Assembly (NCBI GenBank): GCA_029261995.1
Contig: JAJDAF010000043.1
Coordinates: 58,101-122,100, forward strand
DNA: 64,000 bases
Reading direction: 5' to 3'
From: Candidatus Zhuqueibacterota bacterium
Lineage (GTDB): Bacteria > Zhuqueibacterota > Zhuqueibacteria > Oceanimicrobiales > Oceanimicrobiaceae
Shown here: positions 54,614 to 63,993 of the stretch, in pieces
Layout: each line of letters begins with the position of its first letter
Numbering within the stretch: position 1 is the first letter of the stretch
Notes under the pieces: model-generated
Database searches by the model: none
What the model was told of the DNA's origin: nothing
What the model saw: the letters and a program-made list of their open reading frames with translations, nothing else
Translations under genes and position numbers: made by a program

Positions 54614-55939
54614 TTAACTTCCTCCGAACCGCAATGGCAACACGAGACTCAACTGTGGTTCAACGCGTCGCTGTGTCTGCAACTCGCCGGTGACCTCGTC
54701 GCGCTGAAATGTCCAGATATAGTCCGTGAACAGATATAGGTAACTGTTGATCTGGTAACCGAGGCCTGCACGCAAAATCGAACGCTCGTCGAGGCTGAAG
54801 GCGTCGGAGGCGTCTTCGATGCCGGTTTTGTCGTAAAGAGCGCGGGCGGAAATGCGCGGCAGCGCTCTTGAAAGCAAGGCCCCCAGGTGCAGCCGGCCGC
54901 TGTTGGGATGGCCGTCGATGCGTTCGAAAGTGCCGAGCAGCCGGACAACCTTCAGGACGTGCCCAAACAATTCGCCGTAAGTGCCTTGCTCACTGGAGGT
55001 CCGAGCCAGCAACAGATCCGTCTTGCCAACCGCAAGCGTATCGACCAGGCGATATTTTTCAACTTCGTAGAATGGATCAAAATAGCCCGGCAGAAATTGT
55101 TTGCCGAGGAATCGTCTCTCCAGCTTGGCCCGCAAAGAAACCAGACCGCCGAGTTTCCACAAGCCGAATTCGACACCGACTGCGGCGCCTGAGCCGAAAT
55201 CTGAGATTTTCGCGTAGTCAGCATAAACAGTGCTGAAAAACGGACCCTTGCGCAAGAGCGGCAATTCGACATCCAGCCCGGCAATGGTCACGCGGTCACT
55301 TGTTGCTTTCGTCTCATCCGGATCCCGGTCTGAGACAACCGTGGCGCCAAAGGTCAACTTCTTTATCAGAAGAAGATTCTCCATATTGCGCAATGGCAGC
55401 ACGTAGGCCCGGCCACCCACAATTTCCGGCCGGTCGTAATTGCTGACAATGGTCTCGAGTCCCCACATCTTGAACCTGAGGTCGAATTCCGAACCGATCT
55501 TGCGGTCGTCATATTGGGCTTCATTTGTGTAATAGTTCATGATGAAACCGTGGCCGAGACGAGCGCCATCGAGGGTACCGAGCCGGGTGTAGACAGGTGT
55601 GCGGCGCTTCTGGCCGTAGCGCAGATAGCGGACCACTCTGAGGTAGTCGTAGGTCGTATCCCAATCTTCGTCCCGCAGATTGCCGCCGTTGGTGTTGAAG
55701 CGCAAAGGCACATCGATGCCCAACCCAAATTTTCCGAGCGCCAGCTCCGTTCTCAAGTTGAAGACGTAATAGCTTTCGTCGCCGATGAACGCCAGGCCTG
55801 CGCCGCCCATAAAGACGCCATCACCCTGAACCGAGACGCGGTTACTCCAGTTCCATTGTGCGGACGCGGAATTGCAGAAGATGAGAAGAACGAAAGAGAC
55901 AAACGTTGAGAAGACGAGGTAAATCCGTTTACCGAACAT
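54614..55939 (-). CDS. Predicted outer-membrane beta-barrel protein
   Basis: 441 residues from the ATG at 55939, which has AAGGAG 6 bases upstream. A signal peptide (VFSTFVSFVLLIFCNSASAQ) is followed by strands rich in Tyr, Arg and Gly (YVFNLRTELALGKFGLGIDV, DYLRVVRYLRYGQKRRTPVY, YLFTDYIWTFQRDE), ending in SLVLPLRFGG. No family is recognised; the layout fits a 16-20-strand barrel. A DUF-type porin is likely, but no substrate can be inferred. Confidence 0.68.
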   Translation of the reverse strand: MFGKRIYLVFSTFVSFVLLIFCNSASAQWNWSNRVSVQGDGVFMGGAGLAFIGDESYYVFNLRTELALGKFGLGIDVPLRFNTNGGNLRDEDWDTTYDYLRVVRYLRYGQKRRTPVYTRLGTLDGARLGHGFIMNYYTNEAQYDDRKIGSEFDLRFKMWGLETIVSNYDRPEIVGGRAYVLPLRNMENLLLIKKLTFGATVVSDRDPDETKATSDRVTIAGLDVELPLLRKGPFFSTVYADYAKISDFGSGAAVGVEFGLWKLGGLVSLRAKLERRFLGKQFLPGYFDPFYEVEKYRLVDTLAVGKTDLLLARTSSEQGTYGELFGHVLKVVRLLGTFERIDGHPNSGRLHLGALLSRALPRISARALYDKTGIEDASDAFSLDERSILRAGLGYQINSYLYLFTDYIWTFQRDEVTGELQTQRRVEPQLSLVLPLRFGGS

Positions 55940-56199
55940 GTACTGCTCCTTCATCGTTGTGGTAAGTTCGCGAAACTTAGATAAAGTTCTGAAAAAAGTC
56001 AAGTTGAATTATTGCAATGGAGGCTCGGCTTCCAGAATGCTTAGATCGACATCCAACACTGATTTGTCGGAAGACTAATGTTGAACTTTTACAAGCTGCC
56101 AAACGGGCCTTAAATGTCTTGATTCTTAGCCGGTTATTTCTTAATAAATACTGTCACGGTCTCCCGACCGCAAGTGCTCTCACTTAATCTGGGGATGAT

Positions 56200-57012
56200 A
56201 TGCCAGGAAGAAGGGACATCCACAAAGCACTCGCTCTAATGCTGCTGTGCCTGGGCTGCGATTTGAAGTTCCATGACTCAACTAAAACGGTGTTTGAGAC
56301 GCGCCCCGTCTTGCTCAACAATGACCGGCGCGCCAAAACAGATCCGGCCTGGTCACCGGATGGCAACTTCATTGCGTATGGCGTTGAGGGCAAGTTCAGC
56401 AAATTCCTGGCGTTTGCATGGGCAGATAGCCGGACTGTAGAGCTGGGAGAATTTGACGCGTTTGTCAGGTATGACTACTTTGACTACCATTTGGCCAGAA
56501 ACGAAGTCGTTTACGTTGAAGACAACGGCGGCCAGCTTTTTGCGCTCAACCTGAGTAGCGGAAGAAAGCGGCAACTGACATCTAGCCTGCCTGTTGCCGC
56601 GGACCACGCCTGGTCACAGGATGGCGAGTGGGTTGCATTCACGGCAAGAGACTCGCACAATAGGTATCTCACAATCTGGGCAGTCAGCAGCGCAGGAGGA
56701 GCGGCCCCAATCGAGATTGTAAGCCTGGATGGTCACGCCATTCGCGCGTCGTGGTCACCTGGCGGAGATAAACTGGTCTTCCAGCTCGACCGGTTCGATA
56801 GAAATCGCCGACAACAGATCGGAATTGCCGATTTCCACAGTGGGGCAACTGAATTCCTATCGCCGGATTCCGTGGACAGCGCTGCACCGGATTGGTCTCC
56901 TGATGGTTCCCGGATTGCGTTTTTTCCCGGCGAAACCGCACGCGCACAGCCGTCTGGACAATGCGCCCTGACGGCAGCGACTCAAAACGACTTGTTAGCG
57001 CAAACGGCTTAG
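56200..57012 (+). CDS. TolB-like beta-propeller lipoprotein, N-terminal fragment (frameshifted)
   Basis: 270 residues as read. It begins with a lipoprotein-like signal (KALALMLLCLGCDL) and contains WD40/PD40 repeats: DPAWSPDGNFIAYG, DHAWSQDGEWVAFT, RASWSPGGDKLVFQ, PDWSPDGSRIAFF. The homology stops at T6C3 (56920-56928), after which this frame gives non-homologous sequence and a stop. The sister frame continues the propeller with WTMRPDGSDSKR. The intact protein would be about 559 residues to 57878. TolB-like propellers bind Pal or TonB-system partners in the periplasm. Confidence 0.75.
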   Translation: MPGRRDIHKALALMLLCLGCDLKFHDSTKTVFETRPVLLNNDRRAKTDPAWSPDGNFIAYGVEGKFSKFLAFAWADSRTVELGEFDAFVRYDYFDYHLARNEVVYVEDNGGQLFALNLSSGRKRQLTSSLPVAADHAWSQDGEWVAFTARDSHNRYLTIWAVSSAGGAAPIEIVSLDGHAIRASWSPGGDKLVFQLDRFDRNRRQQIGIADFHSGATEFLSPDSVDSAAPDWSPDGSRIAFFPGETARAQPSGQCALTAATQNDLLAQTA

Positions 57013-57878
57013 GTCGAATCGCCTGGTCGCCGGACGGTTCCAAGATCGCCTATGAGGACATCACGGGCTTCAGCGGGCGGGCCGTTTCCATAATCAGCGA
57101 CGACGGAGAACTTCTCGCCGAACCTCTAATCGACGTGTGGCCGGTTTGGCATAGCAATGCCGATTTGTTCGCGATCACGACGACTCCCTTTTTTCTTCTC
57201 GAAGTTTTCTCGCTGCTGGACTCATCTACTATCCCTATCACGCCTCCAAAGCCGCAACGGATTGACCGCCAACCCGCTTGGTTTCCGGACAATAACACAC
57301 TGGTGTTCACTGACGACAACACGGGTGAATTGTGGACAACCAGCGTGACCGAGGCGAATGTCCAGCCGTTTGTTGCCGACGCCAACTCATTGAGGCACGG
57401 AATGAATCCCACTGTTTCACCGGACGGCAATTGGCTGGTGGCTGACTGGTTCAACCAACTGTTTCTTTATCCGCTGGACAGCAGGCAAGCAGTCGATCTA
57501 GGAGAGCGGCTCGGGCCCAGACTGAGTGACGCCGCGTGGAATCCGACATCGACAGGCATCGTTGTCAGGCAAAGCGACCCTGCCGGGCTGAAAATCATCA
57601 CTACCGACAGCAATCTGGTCATCGATGAACATTTCATTTCCGGACCGTTCCGTCAGCCGGCATGGGCACGAGGAGAGTCTGACTTCAACATGCCCATCGC
57701 CGCCCTTGGCCCGGACGGTATTTACATCATGTCCCCGGATGGGAAGAGCCAGGAATTGGTAATAGAACGCGGCCACAGTCCAACCTGGTCGCCCGACGGA
57801 CTGCGGCTTGCTTACATCTATAACTCCAGACTTTACGTAGGCCAAATATTCGTCCCGCTGGGAGGTGGAGATGACTAA
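56961..57878 (+). CDS. TolB-like beta-propeller, C-terminal fragment (continuation in another frame)
   Basis: 305 residues from a nominal ATG that is probably not a natural start. It continues the propeller of 56200: MRPDGSDSKRLVSANGLGRI, AWSPDGSKIAYEDI, PAWFPDNNTLVFTD, PTVSPDGNWLVADW, PTWSPDGLRLAYIY. The frame is one base back relative to the N-terminal fragment; upstream in this frame RNRTRTAVWTMRPDGS is typical TolB sequence. The break is therefore at or near the T6C3 run at 56920-56928, either a mutation, an assembly error or programmed slippage. The stop overlaps the next gene by 8 bp. Confidence 0.75.
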   Translation: MRPDGSDSKRLVSANGLGRIAWSPDGSKIAYEDITGFSGRAVSIISDDGELLAEPLIDVWPVWHSNADLFAITTTPFFLLEVFSLLDSSTIPITPPKPQRIDRQPAWFPDNNTLVFTDDNTGELWTTSVTEANVQPFVADANSLRHGMNPTVSPDGNWLVADWFNQLFLYPLDSRQAVDLGERLGPRLSDAAWNPTSTGIVVRQSDPAGLKIITTDSNLVIDEHFISGPFRQPAWARGESDFNMPIAALGPDGIYIMSPDGKSQELVIERGHSPTWSPDGLRLAYIYNSRLYVGQIFVPLGGGDD

Positions 57879-60207
57879 GACGGTCCAGTGGGCCACAGCG
57901 CTTCTCATCATTCTGCTGGCATCACAAAACGCGACGGCGCAGACGCTTAGCGTCATCAGTGGCACGGTCACTGACAGCAAGACGGGCGAAGCCATCGCCA
58001 ACGCGAACGTCCAGATTGTCGGCAAGACAGTTGGCGATGTCGCGGACTCCACGGGCGCATTCGAAATCCATGGACTCACTCCCGGGCGCTACAAGCTCAA
58101 AGCATCGCGCATCGGATACAAGCCGGAAATCCAGGACTACAGTCTGCGTGGCGTTAACCGGGGAATTGTAAACTTCAAACTCGAGCCCACGCTGCTGCCG
58201 CTCGAGAATGTCGAGATCGAAGCCGAACGCCTGTGGGAAAACTACCTCACCGAGGCCTCAATCGTCGGCGTGCGCAAGATGAAAAGCCGTGAAATCATCA
58301 ACATCCCGGGCGCGCTGGATGACCCGTCGCGAGCCGTGCAGATTTTCAGCGGTGTCTCCGGCGGCGGCGACTACAGCGGCTATCTGGCTGTGCGAGGTGG
58401 CAGCCCGGACCAGAATCAGGTCATTATCGACGGCGTGGTGATTCCCAATCCCTACCGGTTTCGGCTGGCCTTTGGCGGCGGTCTCAGTATCATCAATCCC
58501 AGTACGACGGACGATCTCTATCTTCATCTCGGCGGATTTTCCGCGCAATACGGCAACTCGCTTTCATCCATCCTGGAAGTCGAGTCCCGCATCGGCCGGC
58601 GTGACCGAATTCACGGGCAAGGCTCGCTGAATTTTACCGATGCCGGCGCCGTGGTAGAAGGGCCACTCCCGCGCGACAAGGGCAGCTACCTGTTCTCCTT
58701 CCGCCGCAGCTACTACGATTTGCTAGTCAACCAACTCTCCAAGAATGATGCGGCGTTCCCGTTCTTCCGGGAATTCAGCAGTCGCTGGTTATTTGAGTTG
58801 AGCAAACGCGACAGGTTGCTGCTGAGCTATTCCAGGTTCCGGGAGGGCGCCGAACTCATCAACGAATTTTCCGACGACCTCGGCATCGAAGAGCAGGGAG
58901 AATCTGATGTGGCGAGCCTGACCTGGCGACGCCTGAATGGCGAAAAATGGCGATTCAGCACGACGCTGTCTTTTTATTCCGACAAGACCAGCTACCGAGC
59001 ATTCGCACCCGACACCAGCACGATAATCGACGGTTCCTACGCCGTGCTCCAAGAATATGAATCGCTCAACGCCAAGGAAAAGAACATCGCGTTCCGGCAT
59101 GATGCCAGGCTCAAAACCGGCGCTGAAAGCTGGTTGAATTTTGGTGCGGCGGTCACCAGCGTTCCCGCAAGAATCCATTTCGACGGGACGGACATCGGTT
59201 TCCTCTACGCCAGAACCGAGGCGCCCGGAGACATTGATTTCGATAGAACACACCGCATCTACGCCGGCTACCTGGAAAGCGTCACCAAAGCCACGGACAA
59301 ACTGCATTTTCGAATCGGTGCGCGCTACGACTACTCGACCCTGGTGGATGAAGGCGAGCTGAGCCCACGAATCACTGCATGGTATGCCCTGAGTGAGCGC
59401 ACGAAGCTGGAAGGCTCCTGGGGTCTGTTTTACCAGGTCCCGAACCCGATGACCGTCTACTCGCGCAACATCGCCGTCGATTTGAGTCAGAACCCGGACG
59501 TGCTCTCCGCCGAAAAAGCAACTCACCAAATCATCGGCGTGGAGCAGAGGTTCACGCAGCGTTATTCCGCAAAAGCGCAATTCTATTACAAAGCAATCGA
59601 CCGGCTGCTGCTACCGGAAAACGAGACAAATTTCACTCCCAAAAACGACGGACGAGGCCTGGCTTATGGCCTTGAATTGGTTCTGCAGAACAAACCCATG
59701 CCGGAGAACCGGGTCAGTGGCGTTCTGAGTTACGCGTTCGGCAATGCACGCTTCCGCTCCGAAAGCGACGACAGCGACCAGTCGTACCCCTTCAAATATG
59801 TCAGGCGACATGCGCTCATGCTTCTCGGAAATCTTCGCCTGGTGGGCAATTGGAATCTCAGTGTCCTGGGCCAGATGGCGAACGGCCAGCCCTACACGGA
59901 CGTGATTGGCATTCGGCTCCAGACTGGATTCTCCAGGTCCATTTGGCAATTTCAGTCCGGGCCGCGTTTTGGCGCACAATTCCCTGACTTCAGGAAACTG
60001 GACGCGCGACTGAGCTACCGCCACGGCGGCCGCCAACACATGGCCTTTGAGTTCTATCTCGATGTCATCAACCTCACAAACGAACGAAACATCGCGGAAA
60101 TCACCTGGGAGCTACGCCCGCTCCCCGACGGCAAACGGGAAGCCATAAGGCGACAAATCTACATGCTGCCAAGACTGCCTTCCATTGGCTTGAGCGTCAG
60201 ATTCTAG
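57871..60207 (+). CDS. TonB-dependent outer-membrane receptor with N-terminal carboxypeptidase-like domain
   Basis: 778 residues from the ATG at 57871 (GGAGG 5 bases upstream; an earlier in-frame GTG is less likely). A signal peptide (to about ATAQ) is followed by a CarboxypepD_reg-like Ig domain (SGTVTDSKTGEAIANANVQI, GRYKLKASRIGYKPEIQDY; about 30-115), a plug (about 130-240, with YLAVRGGSPDQNQVIIDGVV) and a large barrel ending in LPSIGLSVRF. It imports an unknown ligand using TonB energy. The overlap with the TolB-like gene suggests co-transcription and joint function in outer-membrane uptake. Confidence 0.9.
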   Translation: MTKTVQWATALLIILLASQNATAQTLSVISGTVTDSKTGEAIANANVQIVGKTVGDVADSTGAFEIHGLTPGRYKLKASRIGYKPEIQDYSLRGVNRGIVNFKLEPTLLPLENVEIEAERLWENYLTEASIVGVRKMKSREIINIPGALDDPSRAVQIFSGVSGGGDYSGYLAVRGGSPDQNQVIIDGVVIPNPYRFRLAFGGGLSIINPSTTDDLYLHLGGFSAQYGNSLSSILEVESRIGRRDRIHGQGSLNFTDAGAVVEGPLPRDKGSYLFSFRRSYYDLLVNQLSKNDAAFPFFREFSSRWLFELSKRDRLLLSYSRFREGAELINEFSDDLGIEEQGESDVASLTWRRLNGEKWRFSTTLSFYSDKTSYRAFAPDTSTIIDGSYAVLQEYESLNAKEKNIAFRHDARLKTGAESWLNFGAAVTSVPARIHFDGTDIGFLYARTEAPGDIDFDRTHRIYAGYLESVTKATDKLHFRIGARYDYSTLVDEGELSPRITAWYALSERTKLEGSWGLFYQVPNPMTVYSRNIAVDLSQNPDVLSAEKATHQIIGVEQRFTQRYSAKAQFYYKAIDRLLLPENETNFTPKNDGRGLAYGLELVLQNKPMPENRVSGVLSYAFGNARFRSESDDSDQSYPFKYVRRHALMLLGNLRLVGNWNLSVLGQMANGQPYTDVIGIRLQTGFSRSIWQFQSGPRFGAQFPDFRKLDARLSYRHGGRQHMAFEFYLDVINLTNERNIAEITWELRPLPDGKREAIRRQIYMLPRLPSIGLSVRF

Positions 60208-60343
60208 AAGCCCGGGCGCCGAGGGCCTGCTGACACGCCGCGAAATAAACCAGCGGAATTGTGTTCATTATCACAATCGCATCCCAGGCTTGTCGTACTG
60301 GAAGGGTTGATTGCACGAAGCAAAGCGGAGCTCAATATCAGGC

Positions 60344-61228
60344 ATGAAGACTGAAGACAACACCCACATTCGACACATCTTTTATGTGGCGCTGGCGGGT
60401 CTGGCACTGGCAGGCTTGTTCACCGGCTGCGGAGGGAACTCGCCTACCAAGGCTGGACCGACCGCCGGGAGTTTTTCTTTGCTGACTTACAATGTCGCCG
60501 GCCTGCCGCAGGGCATCTCTCCCGGTAATCCGGAAGCCAACATGCCGATTATCGGCCGCCTGCTCAATCAATACGAACTCGCTCTGGTGCAGGAGGATTT
60601 CTTCTATCACGAAGAATTGCAGGCGGACGCCCGCCACGAACAGCAATCACCTGCCAAGGCAAGCAAAACGGATTTCCGCGCGAGTGACGGTCTGAATCGC
60701 TTTTCGAACCTGCCTTTCAACAGATTCGAGCGCCATCAGTGGCAGACGTGCTCGAATGCCAGCGGCAGTGATTGCCTGGCAGCAAAGGGCTTTTCGGTCG
60801 CCACTACCGAACTGGCGGAAGGTGTTGAAATCGACGTTTACAATGTCCACCTCGATGCCGGCGGTCAGGTCGAGGACCTGCAGGCGCGGACGCTACAGGT
60901 CACGCAATTGCTGCAGGAGATCAGCAGGCGTTCGTCGGGAAAGGCAATACTTGTCGCGGGAGACACGAACCTTGACCTCTCCATCAGACCAGGAGACCGC
61001 CCTTTGTTCGAAACACTGACGCAAACAGCGGCGCTTGCAGACGTCTGCGAAATACAGCAGTGCGCAAGCGAACTGGTTGACCGCGTTCTATTCCGCGGCT
61101 CCGACGACCTGGTGCTCTCGGCAATCTCCTGGCAGATGGATCCCCGGTTCGTCGATGCAAGCGGTGAAAAGTTGAGCGACCATTTCGCTATCGGCGTCAA
61201 CTTCGAATGGCGTGTAACGCAGCCTTGA
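60344..61228 (+). CDS. Endonuclease/exonuclease/phosphatase-family lipoprotein
   Basis: 294 residues from the ATG at 60344 (an upstream TTG at 60311 has no better RBS). The lipoprotein signal ends in AGLFTGC. EEP motifs are LLTYNVAGLP, ALVQEDFF (metal Glu), DVYNVHLDAG, VAGDTNLDL and LSDHFAIGV (catalytic Asp-His). Secreted EEP proteins include nucleases, sphingomyelinases and phosphodiesterases; the substrate here is unknown. It is 136 bp downstream of the TonB-dependent receptor. Confidence 0.82.
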   Translation: MKTEDNTHIRHIFYVALAGLALAGLFTGCGGNSPTKAGPTAGSFSLLTYNVAGLPQGISPGNPEANMPIIGRLLNQYELALVQEDFFYHEELQADARHEQQSPAKASKTDFRASDGLNRFSNLPFNRFERHQWQTCSNASGSDCLAAKGFSVATTELAEGVEIDVYNVHLDAGGQVEDLQARTLQVTQLLQEISRRSSGKAILVAGDTNLDLSIRPGDRPLFETLTQTAALADVCEIQQCASELVDRVLFRGSDDLVLSAISWQMDPRFVDASGEKLSDHFAIGVNFEWRVTQP

Positions 61229-61307
61229 AATGACAAAATCGCAGTTTTTTGCTTGATCCTTCAAATTTTTCTTTTAGCTTTGAGAATAGTACCAGTTCCC
61301 GGGGTGG

Positions 61308-61336
61308 CCCTGCCAGAGTTCTTGACTCTGACAGGG
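61308..61336. repeat. Palindromic repeat (CCCTG-CAGAG / CTCTG-CAGGG)
   Basis: CCCTGCCAGAGT, loop, ACTCTGACAGGG: a 12-bp stem with one mismatch. It lies 80 bp after the EEP-lipoprotein stop and could end its transcript, but no clear T-run follows. The style matches dispersed CCTG-type palindromes such as 4594-4630. Confidence 0.55.
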
Positions 61337-61371
61337 TCAATTGTTTCATCCTGCCACCCGTCTCTATCTAA

Positions 61372-61538
61372 GCCATCTGGGTAGAGCTTAAATCCATCTG
61401 AATATCGACCAAATCAACCTGCCGAAGCGACAATCCATCTAGGCAGCGGCCAAATCCAGTTGCCCGAACCAACAATCCATCTGTATGGAGAGATAATTTA
61501 CATGGATATTGGGAAAATCCACCTGGATGAGATACTTA
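61372..61538. repeat. Degenerate 21-bp tandem array (TCCATCTG core), about eight units
   Basis: Units with a core resembling TCCATCTG start at about 61372, 61393, 61414, 61434, 61455, 61476, 61497 and 61518, spacing 21 bp (one of 20). Copies have drifted (ATCAACCTG, TCCAGTTG, ACATGGATA, TCCACCTGG). No protein frame runs across the whole array; one frame (61413 on) shows IHL/IQL heptads. It fills the gap before the AlgX-like pseudogene. Confidence 0.6.
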
Positions 61539-61544
61539 GTTCCT

Positions 61545-62651
61545 TTAATCCAGCGCAGGCCACCACTCTCCATCTTCAATCATAGTTACCAAAGGCGTTG
61601 GATGGAACATCAACAACACAATATCGATTCCATCATACGCGAGCTGCGGCAGTTCGCGAAAATCAGGAGATTTGTTGAAGTGAATCTTTGAGAAATGGTT
61701 TGGCAGATCTGTCCTGTCCAGAAAGTTGCTGGTAAATGAATTGCCGAAAATTAGCAGCGTGGGTTGGTCATTGAGAGAATCCTCTGTAGCGGTGTTCAAG
61801 TATGAGGCGCGGTGCGGCAGGAGCCCGAATTGCTGCCGCCACGATTCTTTCCACGTCCTTACAACCGTGTCGGCGGATTCGGTCGGCTCATGGAACAGGG
61901 ACAGCATTTGACTTTGACTCCCCGCATACTCCGAGATAAGCTCGGTTTCGAATGTCGGGGCATTCAGGTCATCCTGGCCCGCGCAGATGCCAGAAACCTG
62001 CTTCTACAGGGCTGTTGCTGTCAGATAGGTGCTCACGTTGTTCCAATGAAAATCGGTCTTGGGAAACAGCGTCACGGTTGATGCTTGCTTGGTCCGCTTC
62101 AGGATTTCATAGGCATTGAGGACGGTAAGTTCTGGCTTCGACTCAAGTATTTCCGATAGCAACTGAACCGTTGATGTGTCCGGAAAGGTGACGGACGTTT
62201 CCGGCAAAAACTCGGGGTAAATTGTGTGCTTGAGGGGGATTGGCAGGATGATGAAGTCGATACCGCGATTGTTGAGAAATCTATCGACCTCCAGCAACCG
62301 TCCGGCGAACCGTTCAAGTTCCTTTCTTGGTTTCCTGAGCAAGGCAACGCTTACCGTTTCCACGAGCGGCTTGTCAAACAGCCATCCGTGCGGACCGATG
62401 AGGACCCTGTCAGCAGTGTTGAATACCGAGAAGTCTATCAGGTTTTTACTTCGGATTAGCAGCGACCTGAAGCCATAGTGGTCGTTGAACCAGGATTCTA
62501 CTTTGCTGGCCGTGTTGCCTTCCGCAGCGATGAACCCCTTGAGGGCAATCGCCGGCAATTGCGTCAGGACTCTATTCTCGATGACCGCTTTGAGCTTGTA
62601 GCGCCTGACAGCCATTTGCAGACCCGGTAACGCTAGAAACATGCAAAACAA
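61545..62651 (-). pseudogene. AlgX/AlgJ-like O-acetyltransferase (SGNH) gene, interrupted
   Basis: Two open parts in one frame (62004-62651 and 61545-61907) are joined if the TAG at 62006-62004 is read through; the intervening 33 codons are open and read KQVSGICAGQDDLNAPTF. The N-terminal part has a membrane segment, LIGPHGWLFD and the DFHWN motif typical of the AlgX/AlgJ family (DTHWN). The C-terminal part has LLIFGNSFTSNF, a GDSF-like nucleophile motif. The family acetylates exopolysaccharides. The 5' end runs into an IS4-family terminus at 62681, so the gene is probably dead. Alternatives are amber suppression or sequencing error. Confidence 0.7.
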
Positions 62652-62680
62652 GGTAATGTAGATAACTCTGAGGCTGAGAG

Positions 62681-63993
62681 ATCCCCACGAAATAACCGAG
62701 TTATCACGTTGTGCCGGCCATATTGCTCAACGAGTTCATAGTATTTTGTAAGCAGTCATCGTCAATTGAGTATCGGTCATCATCAATAATTTGAATTGCA
62801 ATATAGATGTGTGAGAGAACAGCTCTGGTAGTGACAGTATTGGCCTGCAAGAATCTGTGGTAACCATGTTGGTAAGCCACTTTTCCAATACACCAAAGCA
62901 CGAATAAGATCAGGGCTGCAATCAAGAATAGATTGTCATATCTCTGAGCTGTTGTAGAGCGTGCCATGGAGAGTCCGACACCAAATTGAAGGTTTTTGGT
63001 ATCGCGAAAGCCCTCTTCAATTTGCATGCGTGTTTTATATATACGAACGGCGTCCTTGGGCTCTTTCAAATGCTCAGGAAGGTGCGAAATTAACAGCCAG
63101 GGTTCATTTGCCTTTTTGCGTTGATACTTACTGATAGCACAATTAGATTTACCGCCACGCCTGTTGCGTTTTTGGCGGCCCTTTTTAGGCTCTTTGTAGA
63201 GCGTAGCCAGGCACCGAAGACGTGATGCTTTACCAAACCGAATTTCGCCGAGATCCTTTGCTTTGTTTGTGGCATTACAAAAGAACGTTGGGCTCGGGCT
63301 CCAATTGTCACCATCCAGACTAAGCTTGACTCCGCCCAGTACACGGCCTAACCAGTACCACCCCATGGCCTCAACGGCACGAAACCACGGAGCCTGAAAG
63401 CCCGCGTCCGAAACCAGAATTGGCTGACAACCAGACGGCAAGATCTCATTCAGTGCACACAGCAAGCCCTGATGCGCTTTGGGGTTGCCGGGCTGTGATT
63501 CTGGGTAAGTCTTCTCATAGATGGTCAAGGCCCGCCCTCCCATTGGCATGGCGGCCCGCAATACCTGGAAGTTCTCTCTACCCTCGACAGCCGACCAGTC
63601 AACCGACAGCAAGGGATGCCGTTGGTCGCCAATCAACTGACGGGCATAGGACCTATAAATCTCTACACGCTCTCGGTGAAGATGACTGTTTCCGACCAAT
63701 CGATCCATGCGCTTTATATCGTGCTTGGTTTGTGTTTTCGACAACGACTTCAAACTACGACCTAACCCGGTTACGCTCACTCGACGATGTCTTACACCTG
63801 CCTCAACCGCTGTTAGCAGCGCTTGTTGCCGCACTTTATGCATAGTGGAGCAAGTAGTACTCAGAAGGGTATTCAGTACTTGAATAGCTTTCATGGCAGA
63901 AACCTTTCTCTGATGAGATAGACCCGAAATCTGAAACAAATTACCAAGAAAACTTTTGTTTTTCAAGCATTTATCACAATAATTCGTGGGGAT
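62681..63993 (-). mobile_element. IS4-family insertion sequence (IS10-like group)
   Basis: About 1.31 kb bounded by inverted ends ATCCCCACGAA (from 62681) and TTCGTGGGGAT (to 63993). The ends may extend to CTGA at 62674 and to 64000, beyond which the window stops, so the target duplication cannot be checked. The only gene is the transposase. Insertion lies right at the 5' end of the AlgX-like gene. Confidence 0.85.
62704..63894 (-). CDS. IS4-family DDE transposase
   Basis: 396 residues from the ATG at 63894 (an in-frame TTG at 63966 would add 24). Catalytic residues are D99 (LSVDWSAVEGR) and D163 (ILVSDAGFQAPW), and the YREK motif is Y286-x2-R289-x3-E293-x6-K300 (YKTRMQIEEGFRDTK), which is characteristic of IS4/IS10. 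Full length with intact motifs, so it may be active. Confidence 0.92.
   Translation of the reverse strand: MKAIQVLNTLLSTTCSTMHKVRQQALLTAVEAGVRHRRVSVTGLGRSLKSLSKTQTKHDIKRMDRLVGNSHLHRERVEIYRSYARQLIGDQRHPLLSVDWSAVEGRENFQVLRAAMPMGGRALTIYEKTYPESQPGNPKAHQGLLCALNEILPSGCQPILVSDAGFQAPWFRAVEAMGWYWLGRVLGGVKLSLDGDNWSPSPTFFCNATNKAKDLGEIRFGKASRLRCLATLYKEPKKGRQKRNRRGGKSNCAISKYQRKKANEPWLLISHLPEHLKEPKDAVRIYKTRMQIEEGFRDTKNLQFGVGLSMARSTTAQRYDNLFLIAALILFVLWCIGKVAYQHGYHRFLQANTVTTRAVLSHIYIAIQIIDDDRYSIDDDCLQNTMNSLSNMAGTT

Noticed and set aside
61372..61538. CRISPR array
   Set aside because: Repeat cores are 8-10 bp and degenerate with 21-bp period; no conserved repeats of 24 bp or more, and no cas genes.
62004..62006. 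Pyrrolysine at the in-frame TAG of the AlgX-like gene
   Set aside because: No conserved residue is known at this place, the gene also lies against an IS end, and no pyl genes are visible; decay is simpler.
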